NCBI GenBank assembly: GCA_001768235.1
Contig: MENK01000035.1
Location: 250,183-314,182 of the forward strand
DNA length: 64,000 nucleotides
Reading direction: 5' to 3'
Origin: Bacteroidetes bacterium GWB2_32_14
GTDB lineage: Bacteria > Bacteroidota > Bacteroidia > Bacteroidales > UBA12077
This document shows, in pieces, positions 8,739 through 17,076 of the stretch. The position numbers were made by a program, and so were the translations under genes. Position 1 is the stretch's first letter, and every line of letters starts with the position of its first letter. The notes below the pieces were generated by a model. The model saw only the letters and a program-made list of their open reading frames with translations, ran no database searches and was not told where the DNA came from.

Positions 8739-9144
8739 TAACGAAGTAACTCGTGTATATTAAATATTTTAATGTTTTATGCTCCAGCGGCTTGTCTGCC
8801 TTTGGCAGGAGCACAATCTTTGTAGAAAAATTATCATGTTTATATCGGCGCGTCAGTACTATGTTATTTGATGTTACGAGGTTTTCTTGACACGCAATGG
8901 TACAAACACAAAATAGTTGAGAATCATTACTCATAGCTATATATATACATTGCGCACCACATACCTGATTTGTATCTAAAAATTTTGTAGTTGGTGCGCT
9001 TTTCTTCATTAATCTATTCTACAAAAATTAAGCTCCCATGGAGCATTTTTCAAAACAAACTAAATGATTATCAATGTATTTTGAATAGTTTTAGAATTAT
9101 AAGACAATGATTATATTTTTAATTTTTATATCGAACTCATGTTA
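8739..9144 (-). repeat. MITE-like structured repeat, copy 2 (inverted relative to copy 1)
   Basis: About 406 bp that align along nearly their whole length with the reverse complement of copy 1. The right TIR (TATATCGAACTCATGTTA, 9127-9144) has one change from copy 1; the left end (8739 onward, TAACGAAGTAACTCG) is degenerate. Relative to copy 1 it has lost about 19 bp of one internal arm (near 9029) and gained about 13 bp near 9103. The conserved internal stems are retained, with changes that keep pairing by G-U wobble. The flanks read AGCCACTTAGCGGATTC (8722-8738) and AGCTACTAAGCGGATAC (9149-9165), a 14/17 direct repeat that may be a coincidence. A 93-codon open frame on the minus strand here is not preserved in copy 1 and is probably not a gene. 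Confidence 0.78.
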
Positions 9145-9410
9145 ACTAAGCTACTAAGCGGATACTGGAAAAAAGATGTGTATTGGAAAGAATAAATATC
9201 TTAATGGAAATGTTATTTTCAAATAACAATACACTAAGCAGCATATTGAAATTAACCATTAAGTAGATGCTTTACTTTTCGTATTAACAATTCCTTGTTC
9301 ATAAAAACAATTCTTTTCATATCAGGGTTTATGTCGGGCTTTTGATGTTATTAACAATTGGTGTGAAAAGATATTTTACTTACCTGTTTTATAATTGAAA
9401 AATTTTCACT
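9145..9410. other. Intergenic stretch, nothing recognised
   Basis: AT-rich DNA between repeat copy 2 and the region upstream of nrdJ. No convincing ORF, RNA gene or cobalamin riboswitch was seen. Confidence 0.4.
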
Positions 9411-9527
9411 ATGACGCCAAAAATCAGTAATGACAAGACTTCCAGTGAATTAAACCCCTTCGTTAATAACTCCGTTGAAATGTTAAAAAATACCAACTTT
9501 AAATTCTTGTCAGAACTTTTAAGTTAA
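9411..9527 (+). CDS. Tentative small ORF (38 aa) upstream of nrdJ
   Basis: ATG at 9411 opens a 38-codon frame beginning MTPKISNDKTSSELNPF and ending FKFLSELLS. It has no membrane segment or known motif. It lies 76 bp ahead of the class II ribonucleotide reductase. It could be a leader peptide, a small protein or chance; only the plausible start and balanced composition support it. Confidence 0.2.
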   Translation: MTPKISNDKTSSELNPFVNNSVEMLKNTNFKFLSELLS

Positions 9528-9603
9528 ATTAACTTAGCATAACGCTAAAAAAAATCAGGAAAAATTATTTAATATTAGTTAACCCGTTATAAACAGGATA
9601 AAA

Positions 9604-12195
9604 ATGTACGCAAAAGGAATGGCAACGGACGAAAAATTACGCGAAATATCGCAGGATAAACCAAAACAGAAAATTTATACTTTCGATGAAGCACTAAAAA
9701 GCTCAAAGGAGTATTTCGAAGGAGATGAACTGGCAGCGAGAGTTTGGGCAAATAAATATGCATTAAAAGACTCGTATGGAAATTTATTTGAAAAAAATCC
9801 GGATGAAATGCATCGACGGCTTGCTAAAGAAATTGCACGCATTGAGAAAAGATATCCCAACCCGATGTCTGAAGATCAGATTTATGAATTATTTAAACAA
9901 TTTAAGTATATTATTCCCCAAGGTGGCCCAATGACAGGTATTGGAAATAAATACCAGATAGCATCCTTATCAAATTGTTTTGTTATCGGGCATAAAAATC
10001 CGGCCGATTCGTACGGCGGAATCATGAAAATCGATCAGGAACAGGTGCAGTTGATGAAGCGCAGAGGTGGCGTGGGACACGATTTATCACATATTCGGCC
10101 ACAGGGAAGCCCTGTTTTAAATAGTGCATTAACATCAACAGGAGTTGTTCCTTTCATGGAGCGCTATTCAAATTCAACACGGGAGGTTGCACAGGATGGG
10201 CGCCGTGGTGCTCTTATGTTAAGTATTTCTATTAAACATCCCGATGCAGAAAAATTTATCGATGCAAAACTGGAATCAGGTAAAGTTACCGGGGCAAATG
10301 TCTCTGTTCGTATCGACGATGATTTTATGCGTGCTGTAGTTGCCGATAAACCGTATGTTCAACATTATCCCGTTGATTCAACAGATCCTGCATACAAGCA
10401 AACAATAGATGCAAGAAAACTATGGGAAAAAATCGTGCATAATGCATGGAAATCGGCTGAACCGGGAATCTTGTTCTGGGATACTATTATTCGTGAATCA
10501 GTTCCTGATAGCTATGCCGATTTAGGTTATAAAACCGTTTCAACGAACCCGTGTGGCGAAATACCTTTATGTCCATACGATAGTTGCAGGTTAATTGCAA
10601 TTAATTTATTCAGCTATGTGAATAATCCTTTTACTCCTCAGGCGAAGTTTGATTTTGATTTATTTAAACAGCATGTAGGGTATGCACAACGCATAATGGA
10701 CGATATTATTGATCTTGAGATTGAAAAAATTGATGAAATTCTTCATAAAATAGAACTCGATCCAGAAGATTTTGAAATAAAAATGACCGAAGATAAGCTG
10801 TGGAGAAATATACGCAAAAAAGCACTCGAAGGCCGCAGAACAGGTGTTGGTATTACAGCAGAAGGTGATATGCTGGCAGCTCTTGGTTTACGTTATGGAA
10901 GCGATGTGGCTGTTGATTTCTCTGAAGAAGTACATAAGAATGTTGCTTTGGCAGCTTACAGATCATCTGTTGATATGGCTCGCGAAAGAGGGCCTTTTGA
11001 AATTTACGATGCTCAAAAAGAAAAAGATAACCCGTTTATTCAACGATTAAAAAACGAAGATGAACAGCTATACGTGGATATGGTTCAGTACGGGCGTAGA
11101 AATATTGCTTTGCTGACAATTGCTCCTACCGGATCAACCAGCTTAATGAGCCAGACTACTTCCGGAATCGAACCCGTATTCATGCCAATGTATAAAAGAA
11201 GAAGAAAAGTAAATCCAAATGATCCGGATGTTAAAATTACTTTTATTGATGAGGTTGGCGATTCCTGGGAAGAATATGCAGTTTTTCATCATAAGTTTGT
11301 TGATTGGCTTAAAGCAAACGAATACGATCCGGAAACATTACAAACCATGTCTGATGAAGAAGTGAATGCTATTCTTGCGAAATCACCATATTACAAAGCC
11401 ACTTCAAACGATGTGGATTGGGTGAGTAAAGTAAAAATGCAGGGAAGGATTCAGAAATGGGTTGATCATTCAATTAGTGTTACCATTAATTTACCTGAAA
11501 ATGCACAGGAAGATCTTGTTGGTAAACTGTATGTTACAGCATGGGAAAGCGGGTGTAAAGGAGTTACTGTATATCGCGATGGTTCACGCTCAGGTGTTTT
11601 GGTTTCAAATAAAAAAGAATCAAAAGCCGGGGAGGAAGAAAACTTCTCTACATTTAAACGCCCCAAAAGCCTCGAAGCTGAAATAATCCGATTTAATAAT
11701 GAAGATGAAAAATGGATCGCTTTTGTTGGATTATTAAATGGACGACCATACGAAATATTTACAGGTTTGGCCGACGAAGAAATGTTCCCTATTCCAAAAT
11801 CAATTAAAAAAGGCCAGATTTTAAAGGTTAAAGATAAAAATGGAAAAAGTCGATACGATTTTCAATATATTGATAAGTACGGTTACGAAAATACAATGGG
11901 CGGCCTTTCACACATGTTTAATTCAGAATTCTGGAATTATGCTAAATTAATATCAGGTGTTTTACGTCACGGCATGCCTATTCCTGATGTTGTACAATTG
12001 GTTTCATCATTACGGTTAGATACGGAAACAATTAATACCTGGAAAAATGGAGTAGAACGGGCTCTTAAAAAATACATTCCCGATGGTACCAAACCAAAAG
12101 CAGGAACAAAATGTAGCGAATGTAATTCTGAAAATGTTGTTTATTCTGAAGGATGCCTTATTTGTCAGGATTGTGGACACTCAAAATGCGGATAA
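9604..12195 (+). CDS. nrdJ: Adenosylcobalamin-dependent (class II) ribonucleotide reductase
   Basis: 863 residues. It reduces ribonucleotides to deoxyribonucleotides using adenosylcobalamin as radical generator, so it works with or without oxygen. Visible signatures: redox Cys125 in LSNCF, Cys317 and Glu319 in NPCGEIPL, the TIAPTGSTS loop near residue 500, and a C-terminal tail with a zinc-ribbon-like CSECN..CLICQDCG..C that fits the shuttle cysteines and zinc site of the long class II enzymes. An alternative in-frame start, MATDEKL, lies five codons downstream. No NrdR box or B12 riboswitch was recognised upstream. The gene is monocistronic, closed by a terminator at 12243. Confidence 0.95.
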   Translation: MYAKGMATDEKLREISQDKPKQKIYTFDEALKSSKEYFEGDELAARVWANKYALKDSYGNLFEKNPDEMHRRLAKEIARIEKRYPNPMSEDQIYELFKQFKYIIPQGGPMTGIGNKYQIASLSNCFVIGHKNPADSYGGIMKIDQEQVQLMKRRGGVGHDLSHIRPQGSPVLNSALTSTGVVPFMERYSNSTREVAQDGRRGALMLSISIKHPDAEKFIDAKLESGKVTGANVSVRIDDDFMRAVVADKPYVQHYPVDSTDPAYKQTIDARKLWEKIVHNAWKSAEPGILFWDTIIRESVPDSYADLGYKTVSTNPCGEIPLCPYDSCRLIAINLFSYVNNPFTPQAKFDFDLFKQHVGYAQRIMDDIIDLEIEKIDEILHKIELDPEDFEIKMTEDKLWRNIRKKALEGRRTGVGITAEGDMLAALGLRYGSDVAVDFSEEVHKNVALAAYRSSVDMARERGPFEIYDAQKEKDNPFIQRLKNEDEQLYVDMVQYGRRNIALLTIAPTGSTSLMSQTTSGIEPVFMPMYKRRRKVNPNDPDVKITFIDEVGDSWEEYAVFHHKFVDWLKANEYDPETLQTMSDEEVNAILAKSPYYKATSNDVDWVSKVKMQGRIQKWVDHSISVTINLPENAQEDLVGKLYVTAWESGCKGVTVYRDGSRSGVLVSNKKESKAGEEENFSTFKRPKSLEAEIIRFNNEDEKWIAFVGLLNGRPYEIFTGLADEEMFPIPKSIKKGQILKVKDKNGKSRYDFQYIDKYGYENTMGGLSHMFNSEFWNYAKLISGVLRHGMPIPDVVQLVSSLRLDTETINTWKNGVERALKKYIPDGTKPKAGTKCSECNSENVVYSEGCLICQDCGHSKCG

Positions 12196-12242
12196 ATAAA
12201 TTTAAAAAAGTTTGTTAAAAACGATAAGATAATCTTTTTTTT

Positions 12243-12268
12243 AAACCCGGTTTTAGTCCGGGTTTTTT
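12243..12268 (+). terminator. Rho-independent terminator after nrdJ
   Basis: AAACCCGG - TTTTAGT - CCGGGTTT, followed by more T residues, 48 bp after the nrdJ stop codon. Confidence 0.88.
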
Positions 12269-12341
12269 ATATTGATAATACAAATTTTAAGATGGTGTTA
12301 TAAAAGATATTTTAGAATTTTACAAAGATGCATTTATACCG

Positions 12342-12349
12342 TATTTTTG
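12342..12349 (+). promoter_or_regulatory. Possible -7 box for tdh
   Basis: TATTTTTG matches the Bacteroidota TAnnTTTG element 34 bp upstream of the tdh start. The upstream -33 element is weak. Confidence 0.3.
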
Positions 12350-12383
12350 CTAAAATAAATTGTAACAATCTAAATAAAATACT

Positions 12384-13418
12384 ATGGCAAATACAATGAA
12401 AGCCCTTGTTAAATCAAAACCAGAACGCGGTTTATGGATGGAAGAGGTAGAAATTCCAAAAGTTGGAATTAATGATATATTAATTAAAGTTAAGAAATCG
12501 GCTATATGTGGTACCGACTTGCATATTTACAGGTGGGACGAATGGTCACAGAAAACAATAAAAATCGGCCAGACTATTGGCCATGAGTATGTTGGAACTG
12601 TTGCCGAAATGGGTGCAGGGGTTACCGGATTTAAAATCGGCGAACGTGTAACAGGAGAAGGACATATCGCTTGCGGACAATGTCGTAACTGTCGCCGCGG
12701 TCGTCAGCATATTTGCGAAAATACTGTAGGAATAGGTGTGACAAGAAATGGTTCATTTGCTGAGTACGTGGTAGTTCCGGCCACCAACGTTATGAGAATG
12801 CATCCATCTATACCCGACGAGATGTTAGCTATTATGGATCCTTTTGGAAATGCTACCCATACAGCTTTATCATGGTCGCTTATTGGTGAAGACGTTCTTG
12901 TTACAGGTGCCGGTTTAATTGGCAGCATGTGTGTTGCTGTTGCAAAATTTGCAGGCGCCCGTTATGTTGTAGCTACTGAAACAAACGATTTTAGAATTGA
13001 ACTTGCTAAAAAAATGGGAGCTACCCGGGTTGTGAATCCATTAAAGGAAAAGCTCAGCGATGTTGTTAAAGAACTGGGAATGAAAGGTTTTGATATTGGT
13101 TTGGAATGCTCAGGTTCACCAATAGCATTTAACGATATGCTCGAGAATATGTATAATTCAGGTAAAATTTCTTTACTGGGAATACTCCCTCCTAAAACAG
13201 GAATTAACTGGGATAAAGTAATATTTAAAGGACTTACCCTGAAAGGAATATATGGCAGAGAAATGTACGAAACCTGGTATCAAATGGAACAAATGTTACA
13301 TTCAGGTCTCGATTTAAGCCCGATTATTACACATCGGTTCCATATAAATGATTTTGAAAAAGGATTCAAGATAATGGACGAAGGGAATTGCGGTAAGGTA
13401 ATTTTGAACTGGGAATAA
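12384..13418 (+). CDS. tdh: L-threonine 3-dehydrogenase
   Basis: 344 residues, the usual length of Tdh (~341). A zinc-dependent medium-chain dehydrogenase that oxidises L-threonine to 2-amino-3-ketobutyrate with NAD+. Catalytic zinc ligands are visible in [10 protein letters not shown] and IGHEY, the structural zinc site in [15 protein letters not shown], and the Rossmann motif in [10 protein letters not shown]. The sequence [11 protein letters not shown] is characteristic of Tdh rather than other alcohol dehydrogenases. The usual partner glycine C-acetyltransferase (kbl) is not next to it. Its own terminator follows at 13433, so it is transcribed alone. Confidence 0.93.
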   Translation: MANTMKALVKSKPERGLWMEEVEIPKVGINDILIKVKKSAICGTDLHIYRWDEWSQKTIKIGQTIGHEYVGTVAEMGAGVTGFKIGERVTGEGHIACGQCRNCRRGRQHICENTVGIGVTRNGSFAEYVVVPATNVMRMHPSIPDEMLAIMDPFGNATHTALSWSLIGEDVLVTGAGLIGSMCVAVAKFAGARYVVATETNDFRIELAKKMGATRVVNPLKEKLSDVVKELGMKGFDIGLECSGSPIAFNDMLENMYNSGKISLLGILPPKTGINWDKVIFKGLTLKGIYGREMYETWYQMEQMLHSGLDLSPIITHRFHINDFEKGFKIMDEGNCGKVILNWE

Positions 13419-13432
13419 GAAAATAAAATGAG

Positions 13433-13457
13433 ATGCCGGCTTTGTTCCGGCATTTTT
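13433..13457 (+). terminator. Rho-independent terminator after tdh
   Basis: ATGCCGG - CTTTGTT - CCGGCAT followed by T residues, 14 bp after the stop codon. Confidence 0.85.
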
Positions 13458-13492
13458 AATCAGATTTTTGTAACTTTCGAAAAATTTAAATT

Positions 13493-15022
13493 ATGGATAA
13501 AAGGAAAGTAAGAGTTCGTTTTGCACCAAGCCCAACAGGCCCGCTTCATATTGGAGGTGTCAGAACGGCGTTGTATAATTTTTTATTTGCCAGAAAAAAC
13601 AATGGTGTTTTTATTCTGCGTATTGAAGATACTGATCAGACACGTTTTGTTCCCGGGGCTGAAGAATATATCATTGAATCATTAAAATGGTGTGGAATAA
13701 CTATAGATGAAGGAATTGAAGAAGGCGGCCCTTATGGGCCTTACCGCCAGTCCGACAGAAAAGAACTTTATAAAGAATTTTCGCAACGACTCATTGATTC
13801 CGGGAATGCATATTATGCTTTCGATACTGCCGAAGAACTGGAAGCTATGCGAGAACGATTAAAAGAACAAAAAAATTCTGTTCAGCAATACAATGCAATT
13901 ACCCGGGGTGATATGAAAAATTCACTCACATTAAGCGAAACGGAAACAAATAATTTATTGAATTCAGGAGCCCCATTTGTTATACGATTTAAAATGCCTG
14001 ATAATGAAAATGTTCTGGTTGAAGACATTGTTCGAGGAACTGTTTCTGTAAATACAAACCAAATCGACGACAAAGTGCTTTTTAAATCCGATGGAATGCC
14101 TACCTATCACTTGGCGAATGTGGTTGATGATCATCTGATGAAAATTTCACATGTTATTCGTGGGGAAGAATGGTTACCTTCATTGCCTTTACATGTTTTA
14201 TTGTATCGTGCTTTTGGCTGGGAATCAACAATGCCTGAATTTGCACATTTACCATTGCTTCTCAAACCAAGCGGACAGGGAAAATTAAGTAAACGCGACG
14301 GCGATGCCTTGGGGTTTCCTGTATTTCCATTAGAATGGACAGATCCTGGCACGGGAGATGTTTCAAGAGGATATCGCGAAGATGGTTATTTCCCCGATGC
14401 TTTTGTGAATATGCTTGCTTTTTTAGGATGGAATCCAGGAACAGAAGAAGAAATACTATCATTAAACGAAATGGCTTTTCATTTCGATTTAACAAAAGTG
14501 CATAAGGCCGGTGCTAAATTTGATCCTGAAAAAGCCAAGTGGTTCAACCATAAATACCTGACGAAGAAAAATTCAACCAAACTGGCTAATTTGTACCAGG
14601 AAGTGTTAAAGAAGAAAAATATTCATGTAAGTGATGATTATGTTATAAAAGTAGTTTCCCTGATTAAAGAAAGAGCAAATTTTGTATCAGATTTTTGGGA
14701 TCAATCCTGTTTCTTTTTTCAGGCACCTCAAAAATACGATCAGGACGTGGTAAAAAAACGTTGGAAAGAAGAAACTCCTAAATTATTGTCGGAAATAAAA
14801 GAACAACTTGAAAAGGTCGAAGATTTCGATTTAATGAGCCTTGAAAAGGTTGTTCATGATTTTGTCGAAGAAAAAGGAATAGGCATGGGGCAATTAATGA
14901 ATCCTTTGCGGTTAACACTTGTTGGAGCAGGAATTGGCCCTGGTGTTTTGGAAATTATGGAGCTTTTAGGGAAGGAAGAAGCATTAAAAAGAATCCGGTC
15001 AGGAATTGAAAAAATAAATTAA
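13493..15022 (+). CDS. gltX: Glutamate--tRNA ligase
   Basis: 509 residues, class I aminoacyl-tRNA synthetase of the GlxRS type. The ATP-binding HIGH motif is in PSPTGPLHIGGVRTAL (residues ~10-25) and the KMSKS-type loop is GQGKLSKRDGD (~residue 260). A C-terminal anticodon-binding domain follows. A glutaminyl-tRNA synthetase is also encoded in this window, so this enzyme probably charges only tRNA-Glu. It leads a tightly spaced set: bacteriohemerythrin follows after 12 bp, then tatD-like and tcdA. Confidence 0.96.
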   Translation: MDKRKVRVRFAPSPTGPLHIGGVRTALYNFLFARKNNGVFILRIEDTDQTRFVPGAEEYIIESLKWCGITIDEGIEEGGPYGPYRQSDRKELYKEFSQRLIDSGNAYYAFDTAEELEAMRERLKEQKNSVQQYNAITRGDMKNSLTLSETETNNLLNSGAPFVIRFKMPDNENVLVEDIVRGTVSVNTNQIDDKVLFKSDGMPTYHLANVVDDHLMKISHVIRGEEWLPSLPLHVLLYRAFGWESTMPEFAHLPLLLKPSGQGKLSKRDGDALGFPVFPLEWTDPGTGDVSRGYREDGYFPDAFVNMLAFLGWNPGTEEEILSLNEMAFHFDLTKVHKAGAKFDPEKAKWFNHKYLTKKNSTKLANLYQEVLKKKNIHVSDDYVIKVVSLIKERANFVSDFWDQSCFFFQAPQKYDQDVVKKRWKEETPKLLSEIKEQLEKVEDFDLMSLEKVVHDFVEEKGIGMGQLMNPLRLTLVGAGIGPGVLEIMELLGKEEALKRIRSGIEKIN

Positions 15023-15034
15023 ATAGTATTATTT

Positions 15035-15448
15035 ATGAAAACAGAGTTTTTTCCATGGAAAGAAGAATACAGTGTAAAAGTAAAAGAAATTGATGACCAG
15101 CATAAAGTATTGATTAAATTACTTAACAAACTTTATGATGCATTCATGAAAAAGGAACACAGTACCATTATTGGGGATATAATTCAGGAATTAACCGATT
15201 ATGCTTCCTATCATTTTGGAACGGAAGAAAAATACTTTAAGAGATTTAATTATAAAGAAAGCGAAAAACACTTGTCTGAACATAAGATTTTTACTGAAAA
15301 GGTTAATGAATTTAAAAAAGAGTACGAAAAAAACAAGTCGGCTTTAACATTTACAATTATTAATTTTCTTAGGGATTGGCTAAAAAATCATATCTTAATT
15401 TCTGATAAAAAATACTCTGACTTTTTTGCACAAAATGGCATAAAGTAA
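15035..15448 (+). CDS. Bacteriohemerythrin
   Basis: 137 residues, a single hemerythrin-like four-helix bundle that binds O2 (or NO) at a di-iron site. The ligand pattern is complete: His in DDQHK, His and Glu in YHFGTEEKYF, two His in HLSEHK, His in LKNHI and Asp in ISDKKY. The N-terminal FFPWKEEYSV (F-x-W) is typical of bacterial family members. It sits 12 bp after gltX. A role in oxygen sensing, storage or detoxification in a microaerophile is likely but inferred. Confidence 0.93.
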   Translation: MKTEFFPWKEEYSVKVKEIDDQHKVLIKLLNKLYDAFMKKEHSTIIGDIIQELTDYASYHFGTEEKYFKRFNYKESEKHLSEHKIFTEKVNEFKKEYEKNKSALTFTIINFLRDWLKNHILISDKKYSDFFAQNGIK

Positions 15449-15465
15449 GTGTGCTAACTTAGAAA

Positions 15466-16146
15466 ATGAAAATGAAAATTTATGACAATAATTTTTTAAA
15501 TTTTCATGTACATCAGCATGAATCCGGTAAGGAAGAGATTGTTATTCAAAGTTTATTTTTACAGGAAAACCGTATCGTTGAACCAGGCGATACGGTTTTT
15601 TATACTGCAGGATTGCATCCCTGGCATGCAGATCTGTTATCCGGAACGGAAATAGAATATAGATTACAAAAGCTGATTGAAGAAAAAAAAATTATTGCTG
15701 TTGGAGAAACCGGCCTCGATAAAATTCGTGGTGCTAATTGGGAAACCCAATTAAAAGCATTTAGTTTACAGGCACATATTGCTGAGAAGAATAACCTGCC
15801 CATAATTATTCATTCTGTAAAATCACACAACGAAGTTTTGAAGTTAAAAATTAATTTGAATTCAAAAATACCCTGGGTAATTCATAATTTTACTGGTAGC
15901 GAGCAAATAGCCACAGATCTTATTCGTCATGGATTCTATTTGTCTCTTTGCCATCACATTCAAAATAGTAATTCCAGAATAAGTGAGTATTTTAATACTT
16001 TACCTTTAGACAAAATATTTTTGGAAACCGATGATTTTAATGTAAATATTAAAGGTTTATATCATACTGCAGCAACGAAATTCGGGATAAGTATTGAAGA
16101 GTTAAAAAAACAAATAGTTATGAATTTTGAATCATTATTTAATTGA
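15466..16146 (+). CDS. TatD-family metal-dependent hydrolase
   Basis: 226 residues, somewhat shorter than E. coli TatD (260). A TIM-barrel hydrolase or DNase family. Metal-binding motifs are recognisable but drifted: HVH near the N-terminus (NFHVHQH), VGETGLD, PIIIHSV, IHNFTG (usually HCFTG) and ETDDF at the C-terminal end. A second in-frame ATG two codons downstream (15472) could also be the start. It lies 17 bp after the hemerythrin gene and 10 bp before tcdA, so it is probably in the gltX cluster. The substrate is not known. Confidence 0.85.
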   Translation: MKMKIYDNNFLNFHVHQHESGKEEIVIQSLFLQENRIVEPGDTVFYTAGLHPWHADLLSGTEIEYRLQKLIEEKKIIAVGETGLDKIRGANWETQLKAFSLQAHIAEKNNLPIIIHSVKSHNEVLKLKINLNSKIPWVIHNFTGSEQIATDLIRHGFYLSLCHHIQNSNSRISEYFNTLPLDKIFLETDDFNVNIKGLYHTAATKFGISIEELKKQIVMNFESLFN

Positions 16147-16156
16147 TACTCGATTT

Positions 16157-16888
16157 ATGAATAAAGAAAACTGGCAGGAAAGAACAGAATTACTATTGGG
16201 TAAAGAAAATATCGGGAAATTAGGCAAAGCACATATATTGGTTGTTGGACTAGGTGGTGTAGGAGCCTATGCTGCGGAAAGTTTATGTCGTGCCGGTATT
16301 GGTGAAATGACAATTGTTGACGGCGATTTTATTCATTCTTCAAATAAAAACAGGCAGTTGGCTGCAATGGAAAGTACAATGGGAAAACCAAAAGCGGAAA
16401 TTATTGGAAACAGGCTAACAGATATCAACCCTGAACTAAAATTACATATTATCCCATTATATATTAAGGACGACCGGATGATTGAAATTCTTGACAAACC
16501 GTATGATTATATTGTAGATGCGATAGATACTTTATCTCCAAAAGTTTTTTTAATTTACCACAGTATTCAAAAAGGATATAAAATTGTTAGTTCGTTAGGT
16601 TCCGGTGCCCGGATGGATCCAACAAAAGTGAAAATTACAGATATTTCAAAATCATTCAATTGTAAGCTGGGATATATTTTACGTAAAAGATTACGAAAAC
16701 TGGGAGTACACAAAGGGTTTAAAGTTGTTTTCTCTGAAGAAAAAGCTAACGGGGAAGCCGTAATTGTGGATGAACCCGGAGAAAATAAAAAATCAACCGT
16801 GGGCACAATCTCTTACATGCCCCCAATTTTTGGTTGCATGTGCGCTTCGGTTGTAATTAGGGATATTATTAATCCTGCTTCTTCTTAA
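16157..16888 (+). CDS. tcdA: tRNA threonylcarbamoyladenosine dehydratase (TcdA/YgdL, E1-like)
   Basis: 243 residues from the ATG at 16157; an upstream TTG at 16127 would extend it into tatD and is not needed. A ThiF/HesA/MoeB-type adenylating enzyme that cyclises t6A37 to ct6A in ANN-decoding tRNAs. Visible: nucleotide-binding GLGGVGAYAAESLCRAG, VDGDFIHSSNKNRQ and GKPKAE, all characteristic of TcdA. It is the last gene of the gltX-hemerythrin-tatD-tcdA cluster. Its 3' end overlaps the convergent small membrane protein gene by about 20 bp. Confidence 0.9.
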   Translation: MNKENWQERTELLLGKENIGKLGKAHILVVGLGGVGAYAAESLCRAGIGEMTIVDGDFIHSSNKNRQLAAMESTMGKPKAEIIGNRLTDINPELKLHIIPLYIKDDRMIEILDKPYDYIVDAIDTLSPKVFLIYHSIQKGYKIVSSLGSGARMDPTKVKITDISKSFNCKLGYILRKRLRKLGVHKGFKVVFSEEKANGEAVIVDEPGENKKSTVGTISYMPPIFGCMCASVVIRDIINPASS

Positions 16889-17054
16889 ACAATGTTACAA
16901 AAAGAAATGCAATTCCAATTCCGAATAAAAATCCTGAAAAAAAGCTTATTAACTCAATATTAAGGGTTGTATTCGTATCTTTTATCAAAATGTTTATTAC
17001 CAAAGAAGAGATAATTAGAAGAACAGAAGCAATAATTGCATTTCTCTTTGTCAT
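16869..17054 (-). CDS. Small two-helix membrane protein, unknown
   Basis: 61 residues with two hydrophobic helices (~8-25 and ~34-58), Lys at both termini and a TKR..KKKQD charge pattern typical of a genuine small membrane protein. It lies upstream of nothing recognisable and just downstream of glnS on the same strand (22 bp gap), so it may be the second gene of a glnS unit. No known motif; function unknown. Confidence 0.6.
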   Translation of the reverse strand: MTKRNAIIASVLLIISSLVINILIKDTNTTLNIELISFFSGFLFGIGIAFLFVTLFKKKQD

Positions 17055-17076
17055 AATTATATAAAATAAATTTAAC

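Noticed and set aside
8728-9009. 93-codon minus-strand open frame (MKKSAPTTKFLDTNQ...) as a gene
   Set aside because: It lies entirely within repeat copy 2. The matching frame in copy 1 starts the same but stops after 26 codons, so the frame is not preserved; the conservation is explained by DNA or RNA structure.
9200-9603. Cobalamin riboswitch or NrdR box upstream of nrdJ
   Set aside because: A B12 riboswitch would show a B12 box and several long stems; none was found. No NrdR-type palindrome was seen, only a weak 5-bp TTAGC/GCTAA inverted repeat at about 9534-9550.
16127-16156. Upstream TTG start for tcdA
   Set aside because: It would overlap the tatD-like gene and add ten residues not expected in TcdA; the ATG at 16157 gives the normal N-terminus.
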